Below are positions 23,963-31,962 of a stretch of 64,000 bases of DNA, one piece after another (position 1 is the first letter of the stretch; every line of letters begins with the position of its first letter). This DNA is from Embleya sp045207785 (GTDB lineage Bacteria; Actinomycetota; Actinomycetes; Streptomycetales; Streptomycetaceae). The translations under genes were made by a program, and so were the position numbers. The stretch lies in assembly GCF_045207785.1 (NCBI RefSeq), contig NZ_CP108777.1, positions 310,001 to 374,000 of the forward strand, given 5' to 3'. Under the pieces are notes generated by a model. That model saw only the letters and a list, made by a program, of their open reading frames with translations, was not told the DNA's origin and ran no database searches.

Positions 23963-24733
23963 ATGGAATTCGAGGGCAAGTCCGCACTGGTCACCGGTGG
24001 GGCCGGCGGCATCGGCCTGGCTACGGCCGAGCTCCTGGCCGCCCGCGGCGCGCAGGTGGTGTGCGCGTCCGTCACACGGCCGGAGGCCGCCGCCCACGAC
24101 GCGATCACCCACGTCGAGACCGACGTCACCGACGAGTCCTCGGTCGCCGCCGCCGTCGGTCACGCCGTCCGGCACCACGGCAGACTCGACGTCCTCGTCA
24201 CCTGCGCCGGCATCCAACGCTACGGCACCGCCGCCGACACCCCGCGCACGACCTGGGAGGAGGTGATGGCGGTCAACGTCGAGGGCGCCTTCCTCGCCGC
24301 CAAACACGCCCTGCCCGCCCTGCGCGCCTCCGGGGCGGGTTCGATCGTGCTCGTCTCGTCCGTCCAGGCCTTCGTCACCCAGACAAACGTCGCCGCCTAC
24401 ACCGCAAGCAAGGGCGCCCTCAACGCCCTTGCCCGCTCCATCGCCGTCGACGAAGCGCAGTACGGCGTGCGCGCCAACACCGTCTGCCCCGGCTCCGTCG
24501 ACACCCCCATGCTGCGCACCGCCGCCGCCCGCTTCGCGGGCAGTCCCGGGAAGGCCGAATCGCTGATCGCGACCTGGGGCCGTAGCCACCCCCTCGGCCG
24601 CGTCGCCCGCCCCGACGAGGTCGCCGAGGCCATCGCCTTCCTCGCGAGCGACCGCGCGAGCTTTGTGACCGGCATCGCCCTGCCCGTCGACGGCGGCCTA
24701 CTGGCCCAGGTGGCCGTCGCGCTCCCCGACTGA
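23963..24733 (+). CDS. SDR family oxidoreductase
   Basis: This is 256 residues. It has an NAD(P)-binding TGGAGGIGLA motif (11-20), an Asp-Val acid pair (TDVTD), CAGI in place of NAG, catalytic Ser132/133, Tyr146 and Lys150 (YTASKGA), and a CPGSVDTPM tail. It is intact, unlike the SDR remnant at 18409-18822, to which it is related at the C-terminus. In this cluster it most likely oxidises the imported sugar or reduces a keto acid such as fructuronate to mannonate; the direction is not known. It is co-directional with the importer and is followed by the lactonase gene. Confidence 0.9.
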   Translation: MEFEGKSALVTGGAGGIGLATAELLAARGAQVVCASVTRPEAAAHDAITHVETDVTDESSVAAAVGHAVRHHGRLDVLVTCAGIQRYGTAADTPRTTWEEVMAVNVEGAFLAAKHALPALRASGAGSIVLVSSVQAFVTQTNVAAYTASKGALNALARSIAVDEAQYGVRANTVCPGSVDTPMLRTAAARFAGSPGKAESLIATWGRSHPLGRVARPDEVAEAIAFLASDRASFVTGIALPVDGGLLAQVAVALPD

Positions 24734-24765
24734 CCCGCCGACACCAACCAACCACCGGAGCACCG

Positions 24766-25629
24766 ATGTTGGCCATCGACATCACCGTCGCCGTCCCGGG
24801 CACCGCCAGGGTGGGGGAAGGGCCGTTCTGGGACCCCGCCACCAGCGAGCTGACCTGGGTGGACATCCTCGACGGTGCCATCCACACGGCCGACCCCACC
24901 CGGCCGCACCCGCGCACCACCGTCCTGTCGACCCTCGTCGGCGCTGCCGTCCCGAAACGCTCCGGCGGATTCGTCGCGGCCACCACCGAAGGTTTCACGG
25001 ACATCCGCCGCGACGGCAGCTGGACCACCCGCCGTACCGTCCTGTCGCCCGGCCGCCGGATGAACGACGCCAAGTGCGACCCGGCCGGGCGACTGTGGGC
25101 CGGCAGCTGCGACCTGGAGTTCGCCCCCGCGCGCGGTGCCCTGCACGTCCTGGACAGCGACTGGACGGTCCATCACGTCCTGGACGACCTGACCCAGCCC
25201 AACGGGCTCGGCTGGAGCCCGGACGGCCGTACCCTCTACCTGATCGACACCGTCGCCCGGGAGGTCAACGCCTTCGACCTTCCGCGTGACCGGCTCGCCC
25301 TCGGCAACCGCCGCGCCCTCGCACGCTTTCCCTCCGGCGGCGGGGAACCCGACGGGATGGCGATCGACGCCGAAGGCTGCCTGTGGATCGCCATGTGGGG
25401 CGGCGGCCGGCTCGTTCGCCTCGCCCCCGACGGCCGCCTCCTCAGCGAAGTCCCTCTGCCCGTCACCCAGCCCTCGTCCTGCGCCTTCGGCGGCCCCGAC
25501 CTCGACGTCCTGTACGTCACCACCGCCCGAGAGGGCCTCGGACCCCACCCTGTCGGTCCCGCCGGCTCCGTCCTGTCCGTCCGCGGCCTCGGCGTACGAG
25601 GCCTGCCCGTCCCTCGGTTCGGGGGCTGA
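24766..25629 (+). CDS. SMP-30/gluconolactonase family lactonase
   Basis: This is 287 residues. It is a six-bladed propeller of the regucalcin type: RVGEGPFWDPATSELTWVDI carries the metal-binding Glu, with RMNDAKCDPAGRLWAGS, LTQPNGLGWSPDGRTLYLID (Asn and Asp ligands) and EPDGMAIDAEGCLWIAMWGG. These enzymes hydrolyse aldono-lactones to aldonates in the presence of a divalent cation. Next to the SDR and the UxuA/KDG-kinase pair, it would open the lactone made by sugar oxidation and feed the dehydratase. It belongs to the operon beginning at 20946. Confidence 0.9.
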   Translation: MLAIDITVAVPGTARVGEGPFWDPATSELTWVDILDGAIHTADPTRPHPRTTVLSTLVGAAVPKRSGGFVAATTEGFTDIRRDGSWTTRRTVLSPGRRMNDAKCDPAGRLWAGSCDLEFAPARGALHVLDSDWTVHHVLDDLTQPNGLGWSPDGRTLYLIDTVAREVNAFDLPRDRLALGNRRALARFPSGGGEPDGMAIDAEGCLWIAMWGGGRLVRLAPDGRLLSEVPLPVTQPSSCAFGGPDLDVLYVTTAREGLGPHPVGPAGSVLSVRGLGVRGLPVPRFGG

Positions 25630-25634
25630 CCGTC

Positions 25635-26585
25635 ATGACATCCTCCCTGTGGCTGCACTCCGACCAGCTCTCGGTGGAGGTCCGTCCCGACAAGGGCGCC
25701 GACATCACCTCGATCACCGAGCGCGTCACCGGCATCGACATCCTCTTCCGCGCCCCCTGGGGACGCCGCGACCTCGCGGGCGCACCCGTCACCGGCGACA
25801 GCCGGGCCGACTGGCTCGCCCGGTACGGCGGCGGTTGGCAACAACTCGTCCCCAACGCCGGCCCCCAACGCGACATCGACGGGGTCCCCCGCGGCTACCA
25901 CGGCGAGGCGGCGATCGTGTCCTGGTCCGTGGTCGACGCCGACGACTCCCGGGCCCGGCTGGTCACCGAGCTGATCACCGCCCCCCTGCGGCTCACGCGC
26001 GCCCTGCACCTCGACGGCCCGGTCCTGCGCGTGCGCGACACCATCCACAACACCGCCGACGAACCCGTCCCCGTCATGTGGGTCCAACACCCGGGATTCG
26101 GTGCGCCTTTCATCGACGAGCACTGCACCGTCAGCACTCCGGCGCGCGTCGTGCTCACCGACGCCGAACAGCCGGGCAACACCCTGCCGCCGGACACCCG
26201 GGCCGCCTTCCCGCTCGTCCCCACCGCCGACGGCGGCACCGTCGATCTCCGGCAGGTCCCCGGCCCCGACAGCGGACGGTCCGTCTTCGCCTGCCTCACC
26301 GACCTCGACGCCGGCTGGTTCACCATCAACAGCCCCACCGCCGGCTTCGGCGTCCGGCTCGAATGGGACACCACCGTGCTCCCCCATGCCTGGCTGTGGC
26401 AGGAATGCCACGCGAGCAGCGGCTTCCCCTGGTACCGCCGCGCCTACGTAGTCGCCATCGAACCCGCCAACGTCCTGCCCGGCGACCCCTCCCCGGCCTG
26501 CCCCATCCGCGGCCGGGCACCCCTCCTGCCGGCCGGGAGCAGTTGGACCAGCGACATCACCCTCGGCATCACCGATCTCCCCTGA
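25635..26585 (+). CDS. Aldose 1-epimerase/mutarotase-like protein
   Basis: This is 316 residues from the ATG at 25635, 5 bp after the lactonase stop; the frame is open further upstream but only as the shadow of that gene. The sequence reads as a galactose-mutarotase-like beta-sandwich (VRPDKGADITSITERVTGIDILFRAPWG, YGGGWQQLVPNAG, YHGEAAIVSWSV, VMWVQHPGFGAPFIDE, WLWQECHASSGFPWY). Such proteins interconvert sugar anomers or bind carbohydrates. It belongs to the DUF4432/aldose-epimerase-like group often found in uronate and aldonate operons. It is part of the importer operon. Confidence 0.8.
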   Translation: MTSSLWLHSDQLSVEVRPDKGADITSITERVTGIDILFRAPWGRRDLAGAPVTGDSRADWLARYGGGWQQLVPNAGPQRDIDGVPRGYHGEAAIVSWSVVDADDSRARLVTELITAPLRLTRALHLDGPVLRVRDTIHNTADEPVPVMWVQHPGFGAPFIDEHCTVSTPARVVLTDAEQPGNTLPPDTRAAFPLVPTADGGTVDLRQVPGPDSGRSVFACLTDLDAGWFTINSPTAGFGVRLEWDTTVLPHAWLWQECHASSGFPWYRRAYVVAIEPANVLPGDPSPACPIRGRAPLLPAGSSWTSDITLGITDLP

Positions 26586-26654
26586 AGCCGGCGGTCGCCC
26601 GCACGCAGCGCGCCGCCCCCGGCACCGGACGGAACACGGAAGGACCACAGACCG

Positions 26655-27686
26655 ATGATCCACGCCGGCACCGAATCAGCAGTCCACCACCCGCAAGCGG
26701 TGTGCCTCGGCGAGACCATGGCCGTCCTCCTGCCCGGACACCCCGGCCCCACCGAGTCCGTCGAGGAGTTCCGGGTCGGCGTGGGCGGCGCCGAGTCCAA
26801 TGTGGCCTGCGGGCTCGCCGGGCACGGGATCACCACCGCCTGGATCAGCCGCGTCGGCGACGACGGCTTCGGCCGACGCATCACCGACGAACTCACCGCC
26901 CGCGGGGTCGACGTCTCGGCCGTCACCATCGATCACCTGCGTCCGACCGGCCTCTACCTCAAGGAAACCCACCCGCACAGCCGGATGCGCTACTACCGCA
27001 CCGGGTCCGCCGCCTCCGCCCTCGGCCCCGACACCTTCGCCGACCCCGTGTTCGACCACCTCGTCTCCGGCGCCCGACTACTGCACCTGTCGGGCATCAC
27101 TCCCGCACTCTCCGACAGCTGCCTCGGCCTGATCCGGGCTCTGCTCACCACTCCCCGCCCCGGCCGCACCGTCAGCTTCGACCTCAACTGGCGGCCCGCC
27201 CTCTGGCGCGACCGCGATCCGGCCATCCTGCTCGACCTCTGCAACGCCGCCGACCTGCTCTTCCTCGGAGCCGACGAGGCCGAAGCGGCCTTCGGCCTCA
27301 GCGGCAATGCCGCCATCCGGGCAGCGTTCCCCGCCCCCGCAACCGTGGTCGTCAAGAACTCCGAGCACCACGTCACCGCGCTGAACGCGGACGGCACCAC
27401 CGTCAGCGAACCCGCGCTCGTCGTCGAGGTCGTCGAACCCACCGGCGCCGGCGACGCGTTCGCCGCCGGATACCTCGCCGCGACCCTGCGCGGCCTGGAC
27501 CAGCGCTCCCGCCTGCGCCTGGGCCACGTCACCGCCGCCACCGCCCTCACCACCCACGGCGACCACGGCACCCCGCCCTCCCCCGACCTCACCGCCGTCC
27601 TGCTCGCCGCCTCCCCCGACCAATGGGCCGCGACCCGGGTCACCGCCGCGGGATTCACTCACCCCTGCCCCGACCGCACACCCTGA
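26655..27686 (+). CDS. kdgK: PfkB family sugar kinase, probable 2-keto-3-deoxygluconate kinase
   Basis: This is 343 residues of the ribokinase/PfkB fold. It has the N-terminal GVGGAESNVACGLAGHG sugar-binding segment, then VSFDLNWRPALW and the anion-hole/catalytic motif PTGAGDAFAAG with Asp267 as general base. The FDLNWRPALW segment and the R-Y-Y-R segment (MRYYRTGSAAS) are typical of KDG kinases. It would phosphorylate KDG from the UxuA reaction to KDPG. No KDPG aldolase is seen in this window, so that step must be encoded elsewhere. It is the last enzyme gene of cluster A. Confidence 0.85.
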   Translation: MIHAGTESAVHHPQAVCLGETMAVLLPGHPGPTESVEEFRVGVGGAESNVACGLAGHGITTAWISRVGDDGFGRRITDELTARGVDVSAVTIDHLRPTGLYLKETHPHSRMRYYRTGSAASALGPDTFADPVFDHLVSGARLLHLSGITPALSDSCLGLIRALLTTPRPGRTVSFDLNWRPALWRDRDPAILLDLCNAADLLFLGADEAEAAFGLSGNAAIRAAFPAPATVVVKNSEHHVTALNADGTTVSEPALVVEVVEPTGAGDAFAAGYLAATLRGLDQRSRLRLGHVTAATALTTHGDHGTPPSPDLTAVLLAASPDQWAATRVTAAGFTHPCPDRTP

Positions 27687-27825
27687 TCGACACCGCACTG
27701 TGCCCGGTATCGGCGCCGCGCCGGACCGCCTCAAGGGCCTGCTCAACGCCCAAAGGCCGAGCCACCAGTCCGTGGCCCGGGCCTTCATCCTCCCCGGGAG
27801 CAACCGAACACCAGGAGTGCCCGAA

Positions 27826-28236
27826 ATGAGTGAGACAAGTCGTCGCACGTTTCTGCGCCTGCCCTTCGACGAGGGCACCGGCTCGTCGACCACCGAGGCA
27901 ACCACCGGGACGGCGATCCCGACCGGCGACGCCACGACCTGGTCGACGGGCAGGACCGGATTCGGCAAGGCGCTGGTCTTCGGGGCCGCCTCGACCGTCC
28001 CGGCCGTCGGGGTCCCCGCAGAGCTGGTCATGACCTACTACTGCATCTGCGGAGGCAAGTTCGCCGACGTCATCATCAGCGACCTGTTCGGCTACACCCC
28101 GAACGGCTCGCAGACGGCATTGCAGGACGCCACCGTGTCACGCGGGTTCAACGGAACACTGTCCGGAGTGATGTTCAAGGGCATCAGCCACACCATCACC
28201 AGTTCGTCGACCGGGCTGTCCATCACCGCTGGGTGA
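27826..28236 (+). CDS. Small protein with partial LamG-like sequence
   Basis: This is 136 residues from the ATG at 27826 with CAGGAG upstream. The first ~55 residues (LRLPFDEGTGSSTTEATTGT to GFGKALVFGAAST) resemble the opening strands of a LamG/concanavalin-type domain ('LxFDEGxGxxxxDxSG...GKxGxALxFdG'). The domain then stops and unrelated sequence follows, with a CIC motif and a Thr/Ser-rich end. There is no signal peptide. It may be a truncated descendant of a larger secreted glycan-binding protein. It lies 139 bp after the kinase and before a strong terminator. Confidence 0.55.
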   Translation: MSETSRRTFLRLPFDEGTGSSTTEATTGTAIPTGDATTWSTGRTGFGKALVFGAASTVPAVGVPAELVMTYYCICGGKFADVIISDLFGYTPNGSQTALQDATVSRGFNGTLSGVMFKGISHTITSSSTGLSITAG

Positions 28237-28538
28237 CCCTGGCGAGCCGCCGACCTCGATCGGATCTCAGGGCGATGGCGGTGTCGATCCCGTAGCTGTC
28301 GACCTCGATCGGGCCGCCGGTGCCGGGGAAGACGACCGAACCGATCACCCACGAGCACGCCCACGCCCGCACCGCCCCGATCCCGCCCGGGTGGGGGCGT
28401 CCGCAGGACGCCCCCACCCGGGCCGAAACCAAGCCGAACCCGGGTCGCCGACCCGCACCCGAACTCAGTACACCTCGAACGCGCTCACCGTCGGCTCCCG
28501 GTTCCCGGTGACGGCGGCGACCACAGCGCCATCGCGGC
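28237..28538. other. Convergent intergenic region with terminator and domain scrap
   Basis: This lies between convergent genes. It contains the 18-bp-stem hairpin (28385-28423). Near 28466-28530 it has a minus-strand scrap (VTGNREPTVSAFEVY then stop) resembling the end of a discoidin domain. Another minus-strand open stretch at 28240-28340 (FPGTGGPIEVDSYGIDTAIA) looks protein-like but has no start. Confidence 0.4.
28385..28423. terminator. Very strong hairpin, probable bidirectional terminator
   Basis: Two perfectly complementary 18-base arms (28385-28402 and 28406-28423) flank a three-base loop, GCA. The stem is mostly G-C. It lies between convergent genes 27826-28236 (+) and 28539-30914 (-), where it could end both transcripts. 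No U tract follows, as is common for actinomycete terminators. Confidence 0.8.
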
Positions 28539-30914
28539 CTACGTGTCCGAAGCCTCGCCGGCCGCGATCGGGCGCTGTCCACTCGGCAGCCCGTCCCGGT
28601 ACGCCTCGAACCCCTGCACCGTCGGCCCCGATCCGCTACCGGTGATGTTCAGCCGAATGCGCGTCGTCGTCACCGGCGCGAACCGCTCGGTCTGCACGAC
28701 CGACGGGTAGGACCGCGTGGCGGTCGGCACCCACGTGCTGCCGTCCCAGTACTCGATCCGATACGTCGAGATTCGCGCACCGTAGTGCTTGGCCTCGCGC
28801 ACCACGACCCGGTCCACGGTGGTGGCGACCGGGAACGTCAGGGTCAACTGCGCGGTGGTGACCGACGCGTCCGTGGCCCAACGGGTCACGCCCGAACCGT
28901 CGTTCGCCTGCGCCGCGCCGTAGCCGCCGGCGCCGCTGTACACCGCGCTCGCCGTCGCCGTCGCGCCACGGGCGAGGTCGACGCGGTTGTCGCGCAACCG
29001 GCGCCACGCCGGTTCCAGGCCCGCGGCGTCGCGCACCGCCTGCGCCGCGGCCGGCCACGCACCGCCGGTCACCAGGGTCGGGGCGGTCACCGCGTTCGAG
29101 GGGAGGGAGCAGCACAGCTGCTTGAGCGTCGAAGCCCAGTTCCCGGTGACCGTGTTGTCGTGCGCCGGCGGCACGTGCAACGGGTCGGACGCGGAGCCCT
29201 CGTTCACCAGCAACCACGTGTCGACGTTCTCCATCACGTTCCCGCTGGAGGTCCACCCGGCCGTGCCGTTGTCGAGGTAGCGCGCGCCGGACGGCCAGAT
29301 GTCGGGCCCGTTCGCGTACACGTTGCCGCTGTCGATCGAGCCCGGCTGCGCGCCGAGTGTGTACAGCCCGCCGCCATCGGCGCCGGCGGTCATGAAGTCG
29401 CTCACCAGGTTCCCGACGACCTGGTTGTTGCGGGCGACGGTCGGCGTCGTGTACCCGCTCAGGCCGTCCTTGTCGAGGTAGCCCCAGCCCCAGCCGAGGC
29501 TGATCGCGGTGTACGGCACGTCGGTGACGTCGTTGTGCAGCACGCGCAGCGTGTCGGTGAAGCCGCCGAAGATGCCCACGCCGCCCTGGAATTCGACGGC
29601 GACGTGGTGGATCGCGTTGTTCTCGACCGTGATGTCGTGCACCCGATCGGCGACGTTCGCCGGTCGATGATCGGCGGGCAGGATGTCACCGACCTGCACC
29701 CCGCTGCCGGACACGTCGAACACCCGATTGCCGCGCAGCGTCACGGTGTTCGAGGCCCGCTCGACGTTGATGCCGGCCGAGCCGACCCGGGTCACGGTGT
29801 TCGCCTGGAACAGCACGTCCGTCGCCCGTGCGATCGTCACGGCCGCCGCGGTCTTGGTCGAGCCGTCGTAGTCGTAGTGCGACGCGTTCGGCCCGACCAG
29901 GGTGAAGTTGGCCTGCTCCTCCGCGAATCCCTCGGCCGTCCCCGGTCGCAACCACGTACTGTCGGCGAACGTCAACCCCCGGAAATCCAAGGCCTGGACG
30001 CGCTCCGTCGCACTCCCCTCCACGCGCAGCAGCGACTCGGCCGTCGGGAGCGTGACCGCCACCGCGCCCGAACCGGTCATCCGCTGCCCGGGCTTGGGCC
30101 GGTAGTACACGTTGCCCTCGGTGCGATCGAGGTACCACTCGCCCGGCTCGTCGAGCAGTTCGTAGGCGTTCTCCACGAAGTACGGCGCATTGTTTTGCAG
30201 ATACGGCGAGCTGTGCGCGTTCTTCCAGCACGGTTGCGCCATCGTGATCACGGTGCCCGAGACCGCGCCCACGGGACAGCGGGAGTTGGTCCAGTGGACG
30301 CGATACACCATGTCGATGTCGGTCGGGTTGCGCCACGAGCCGAGGCCGGTGGTCGTGGTGTAGCCGTCGGCCGTCTTGGTGAACCCGGCCGGGTTGTACG
30401 CGCCGCGCGCGAGCACCGCTCGCTCGCCGTCGACGTACAGCTGACGCGAGGTCACCTGCCCGACGGGTGCCCGATACAGCGTGCCCGCGGCGTCGACGGG
30501 AGACCAACCCTGCACGGTCCGGCCCCCGCTGATCACCGGCGGCGTGGCGCCGGGCTTGGCGGTCCACGTGACGCGGTGCCCGTTGCGGCCCGAGTCCTGG
30601 GTGCCGAACGTCAGCGGCCCGGTGACCCGATAGGTCCCGCCGGCCAGGCGCACCTCGATGTCGTCGGTCATGCCGGCGGTGAGCGTGCGGACCTTGGCCT
30701 GCGCGCCGGCCAGGTCGCACGGCGCCGCGGCCGAACACACGCTGCCGCCGCCGGTGGGGGACACGTGCACCAAGGTCGCGGCGGCCGAGGCCCCACCCGC
30801 GGCCGTCAGCACCAGACCGGACGCGGCGACCGCGACCGCCGTGCCCAGGACCGCCGTACGTACTCCGAGTGATCCGTATGCTCCGAGTGATCCGAGCGCT
30901 CTGATATGGAACAC
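28539..30914 (-). CDS. Secreted right-handed beta-helix protein with discoidin domain
   Basis: This is 791 residues from a GTG at 30912-30914 with GGAGG just upstream. Residues 1-45 are a Sec signal peptide. The central ~550 residues form a parallel beta-helix of the pectate-lyase-like type: TLVHVSPTGGGSVCSAAAPC at the start, then many N-x-V-x-x-N turns such as FQANTVTRVGSAGINVERAS and VENNAIHHVAV. The last ~140 residues are an F5/8 type C (discoidin) carbohydrate-binding domain (TATASAVYSGAGGYGAAQAN, RIEYWDGSTWV, RIRLNITGSGSG). It probably acts outside the cell on a polysaccharide, as a glycosidase or lyase; the class cannot be assigned. A possible GntR operator lies upstream. Confidence 0.82.
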   Translation of the reverse strand: MFHIRALGSLGAYGSLGVRTAVLGTAVAVAASGLVLTAAGGASAAATLVHVSPTGGGSVCSAAAPCDLAGAQAKVRTLTAGMTDDIEVRLAGGTYRVTGPLTFGTQDSGRNGHRVTWTAKPGATPPVISGGRTVQGWSPVDAAGTLYRAPVGQVTSRQLYVDGERAVLARGAYNPAGFTKTADGYTTTTGLGSWRNPTDIDMVYRVHWTNSRCPVGAVSGTVITMAQPCWKNAHSSPYLQNNAPYFVENAYELLDEPGEWYLDRTEGNVYYRPKPGQRMTGSGAVAVTLPTAESLLRVEGSATERVQALDFRGLTFADSTWLRPGTAEGFAEEQANFTLVGPNASHYDYDGSTKTAAAVTIARATDVLFQANTVTRVGSAGINVERASNTVTLRGNRVFDVSGSGVQVGDILPADHRPANVADRVHDITVENNAIHHVAVEFQGGVGIFGGFTDTLRVLHNDVTDVPYTAISLGWGWGYLDKDGLSGYTTPTVARNNQVVGNLVSDFMTAGADGGGLYTLGAQPGSIDSGNVYANGPDIWPSGARYLDNGTAGWTSSGNVMENVDTWLLVNEGSASDPLHVPPAHDNTVTGNWASTLKQLCCSLPSNAVTAPTLVTGGAWPAAAQAVRDAAGLEPAWRRLRDNRVDLARGATATASAVYSGAGGYGAAQANDGSGVTRWATDASVTTAQLTLTFPVATTVDRVVVREAKHYGARISTYRIEYWDGSTWVPTATRSYPSVVQTERFAPVTTTRIRLNITGSGSGPTVQGFEAYRDGLPSGQRPIAAGEASDT

Positions 30915-30927
30915 GAAACCTCCAGTT

Positions 30928-30937
30928 TCATGCACGA
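30928..30937. promoter_or_regulatory. Possible GntR-3 site before the beta-helix gene
   Basis: TCATGCACGA is an imperfect match to the palindrome TCGTACACGA at 31913-31922 in the GntR-3/transporter divergent promoter. It lies 14 bp upstream of the GTG start of the secreted enzyme and overlaps the region just 5' of its ribosome binding site. Coordinate control of the enzyme and the importer by one regulator would follow. Confidence 0.4.
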
Positions 30938-30984
30938 TTTGTGCCTGGAGTGTGGAGGCCGAAACGAAAGACAGTCAAGGAAAA

Positions 30985-31022
30985 ACACGAAAGCCCGGCA
31001 GATCACCAGGATCGTGCCGGGC
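30985..31022 (-). terminator. Rho-independent terminator after the GntR-3 gene
   Basis: On the minus strand, TGCCGGGC/GCCCGGCA arms (31015-31022 and 30993-31000, 14-nt loop) are followed by a T-rich run (TTTCGTGTTTTTCC). This is an intrinsic terminator placed ~90 bp after the regulator stop. It would uncouple the regulator from the downstream beta-helix gene, which then needs its own promoter. Confidence 0.65.
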
Positions 31023-31111
31023 CGTGCCGCAACTCCCCACGGGAGCACCGCGCCTGACGAATCGTCCGCCGAGAGCGCGCGGCGCCCTCGGCGGACCGCC
31101 GTGCGGCGTGC

Positions 31112-31828
31112 TCAGCCGAACGCGCGCCGCATCCGCTCCCGCGACTGGGTCAGATGGGCCGTCATCGCCCGCTGCGCGGCCCGCCCGTCGGCCGCCTCGA
31201 CGGACCGCATGATCTCCTCGTGCTCGGCCAACGCCTGTGCGGCCAGGCCGTTGTGGCCGTACATCGAGTAGACGCTCATCTGGGTCAGCGCGCGGTCCAG
31301 GTGCTCGACCACCACGAGGTTGCCCGCGATCCGCGCGATCCCGACGTGGAAGTCGCCGTCGCGGCGCCCCGCTTCGTCGGCCCGCGCCGCGCTCTCCCGG
31401 CCCTGATCCTGTGCGGGATCCGCGGCCTGGACCAGCGACGGCCAGCACGTCGCACGCAGCGCCGCGACCGCGGCGGGGTCCTTGCGGTCGGCGGCCCGGC
31501 GGGCCGACAGCGGTTCGATCATCAGCCGGTACTCGTAGAGATCCTCGATCGCCGAGCGGTCGAGCAGCGGCGACACGATGAAGCCGCGATACGGCTCCTT
31601 GCGCACCAGGCCCTCCGATTCCAGGCGGGCCAGCGCCTGGCGGATCGGCGTGTTGGAGACGCCGAGTTCCTTGGCGAGCCGATCCAGATTGAGCCTGCTG
31701 CCCGGCGCGACGCGATTGGCCACCAGGTTGGCGCGCAGCACGTCGTAGACGTCGTCCGCGAGCATCTTGCGCCGCTGGAGGGACGCACCCCCCAGCAGAC
31801 CTTCGCCTGTCCCCGCTACCGCAGCCAT
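31112..31828 (-). CDS. GntR family regulator (FCD), cluster B
   Basis: This is 238 residues from the ATG at 31826-31828 with GAGGGAG upstream. The HTH is VYDVLRANLVANRVAPGSRL and LAKELGVSNTPIRQALARLESEGLV. The FCD domain has YRLMIEPLSARRAAD, DGDFHVGIARIAGN and AEHEEIMRSVEAADG. It is divergent from the binding-protein gene of the second importer and upstream of the secreted beta-helix gene. It is not a close paralogue of the two cluster A regulators. It probably controls cluster B. Confidence 0.92.
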   Translation of the reverse strand: MAAVAGTGEGLLGGASLQRRKMLADDVYDVLRANLVANRVAPGSRLNLDRLAKELGVSNTPIRQALARLESEGLVRKEPYRGFIVSPLLDRSAIEDLYEYRLMIEPLSARRAADRKDPAAVAALRATCWPSLVQAADPAQDQGRESAARADEAGRRDGDFHVGIARIAGNLVVVEHLDRALTQMSVYSMYGHNGLAAQALAEHEEIMRSVEAADGRAAQRAMTAHLTQSRERMRRAFG

Positions 31829-31911
31829 GGCTCCCTCTTCGGGTTCATCGTGTGGAAACAATTTTGACACATCCGGTTGACACGACGTCAGCCGAACATG
31901 AAACTTCGAAC

Positions 31912-31923
31912 ATCGTACACGAT
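31912..31923. promoter_or_regulatory. Palindrome in the GntR-3/ABC divergent promoter
   Basis: ATCGT-AC-ACGAT is a perfect 5-bp inverted repeat located 84 bp upstream of the regulator start and 40 bp upstream of the binding-protein start, within an A/T-rich promoter stretch. It is a candidate operator for the adjacent GntR protein. Confidence 0.55.
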
Positions 31924-31962
31924 TTTTCAATCAATGTGCTCGCTCAGTCACTAGGAGTGTCC

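Noticed and set aside
25286..27829. 847-codon open frame on the plus strand
   Set aside because: It is an out-of-frame shadow of the mutarotase and kinase genes: extremely rich in Arg, Pro and His and without domains. The real genes lie in the other frames.
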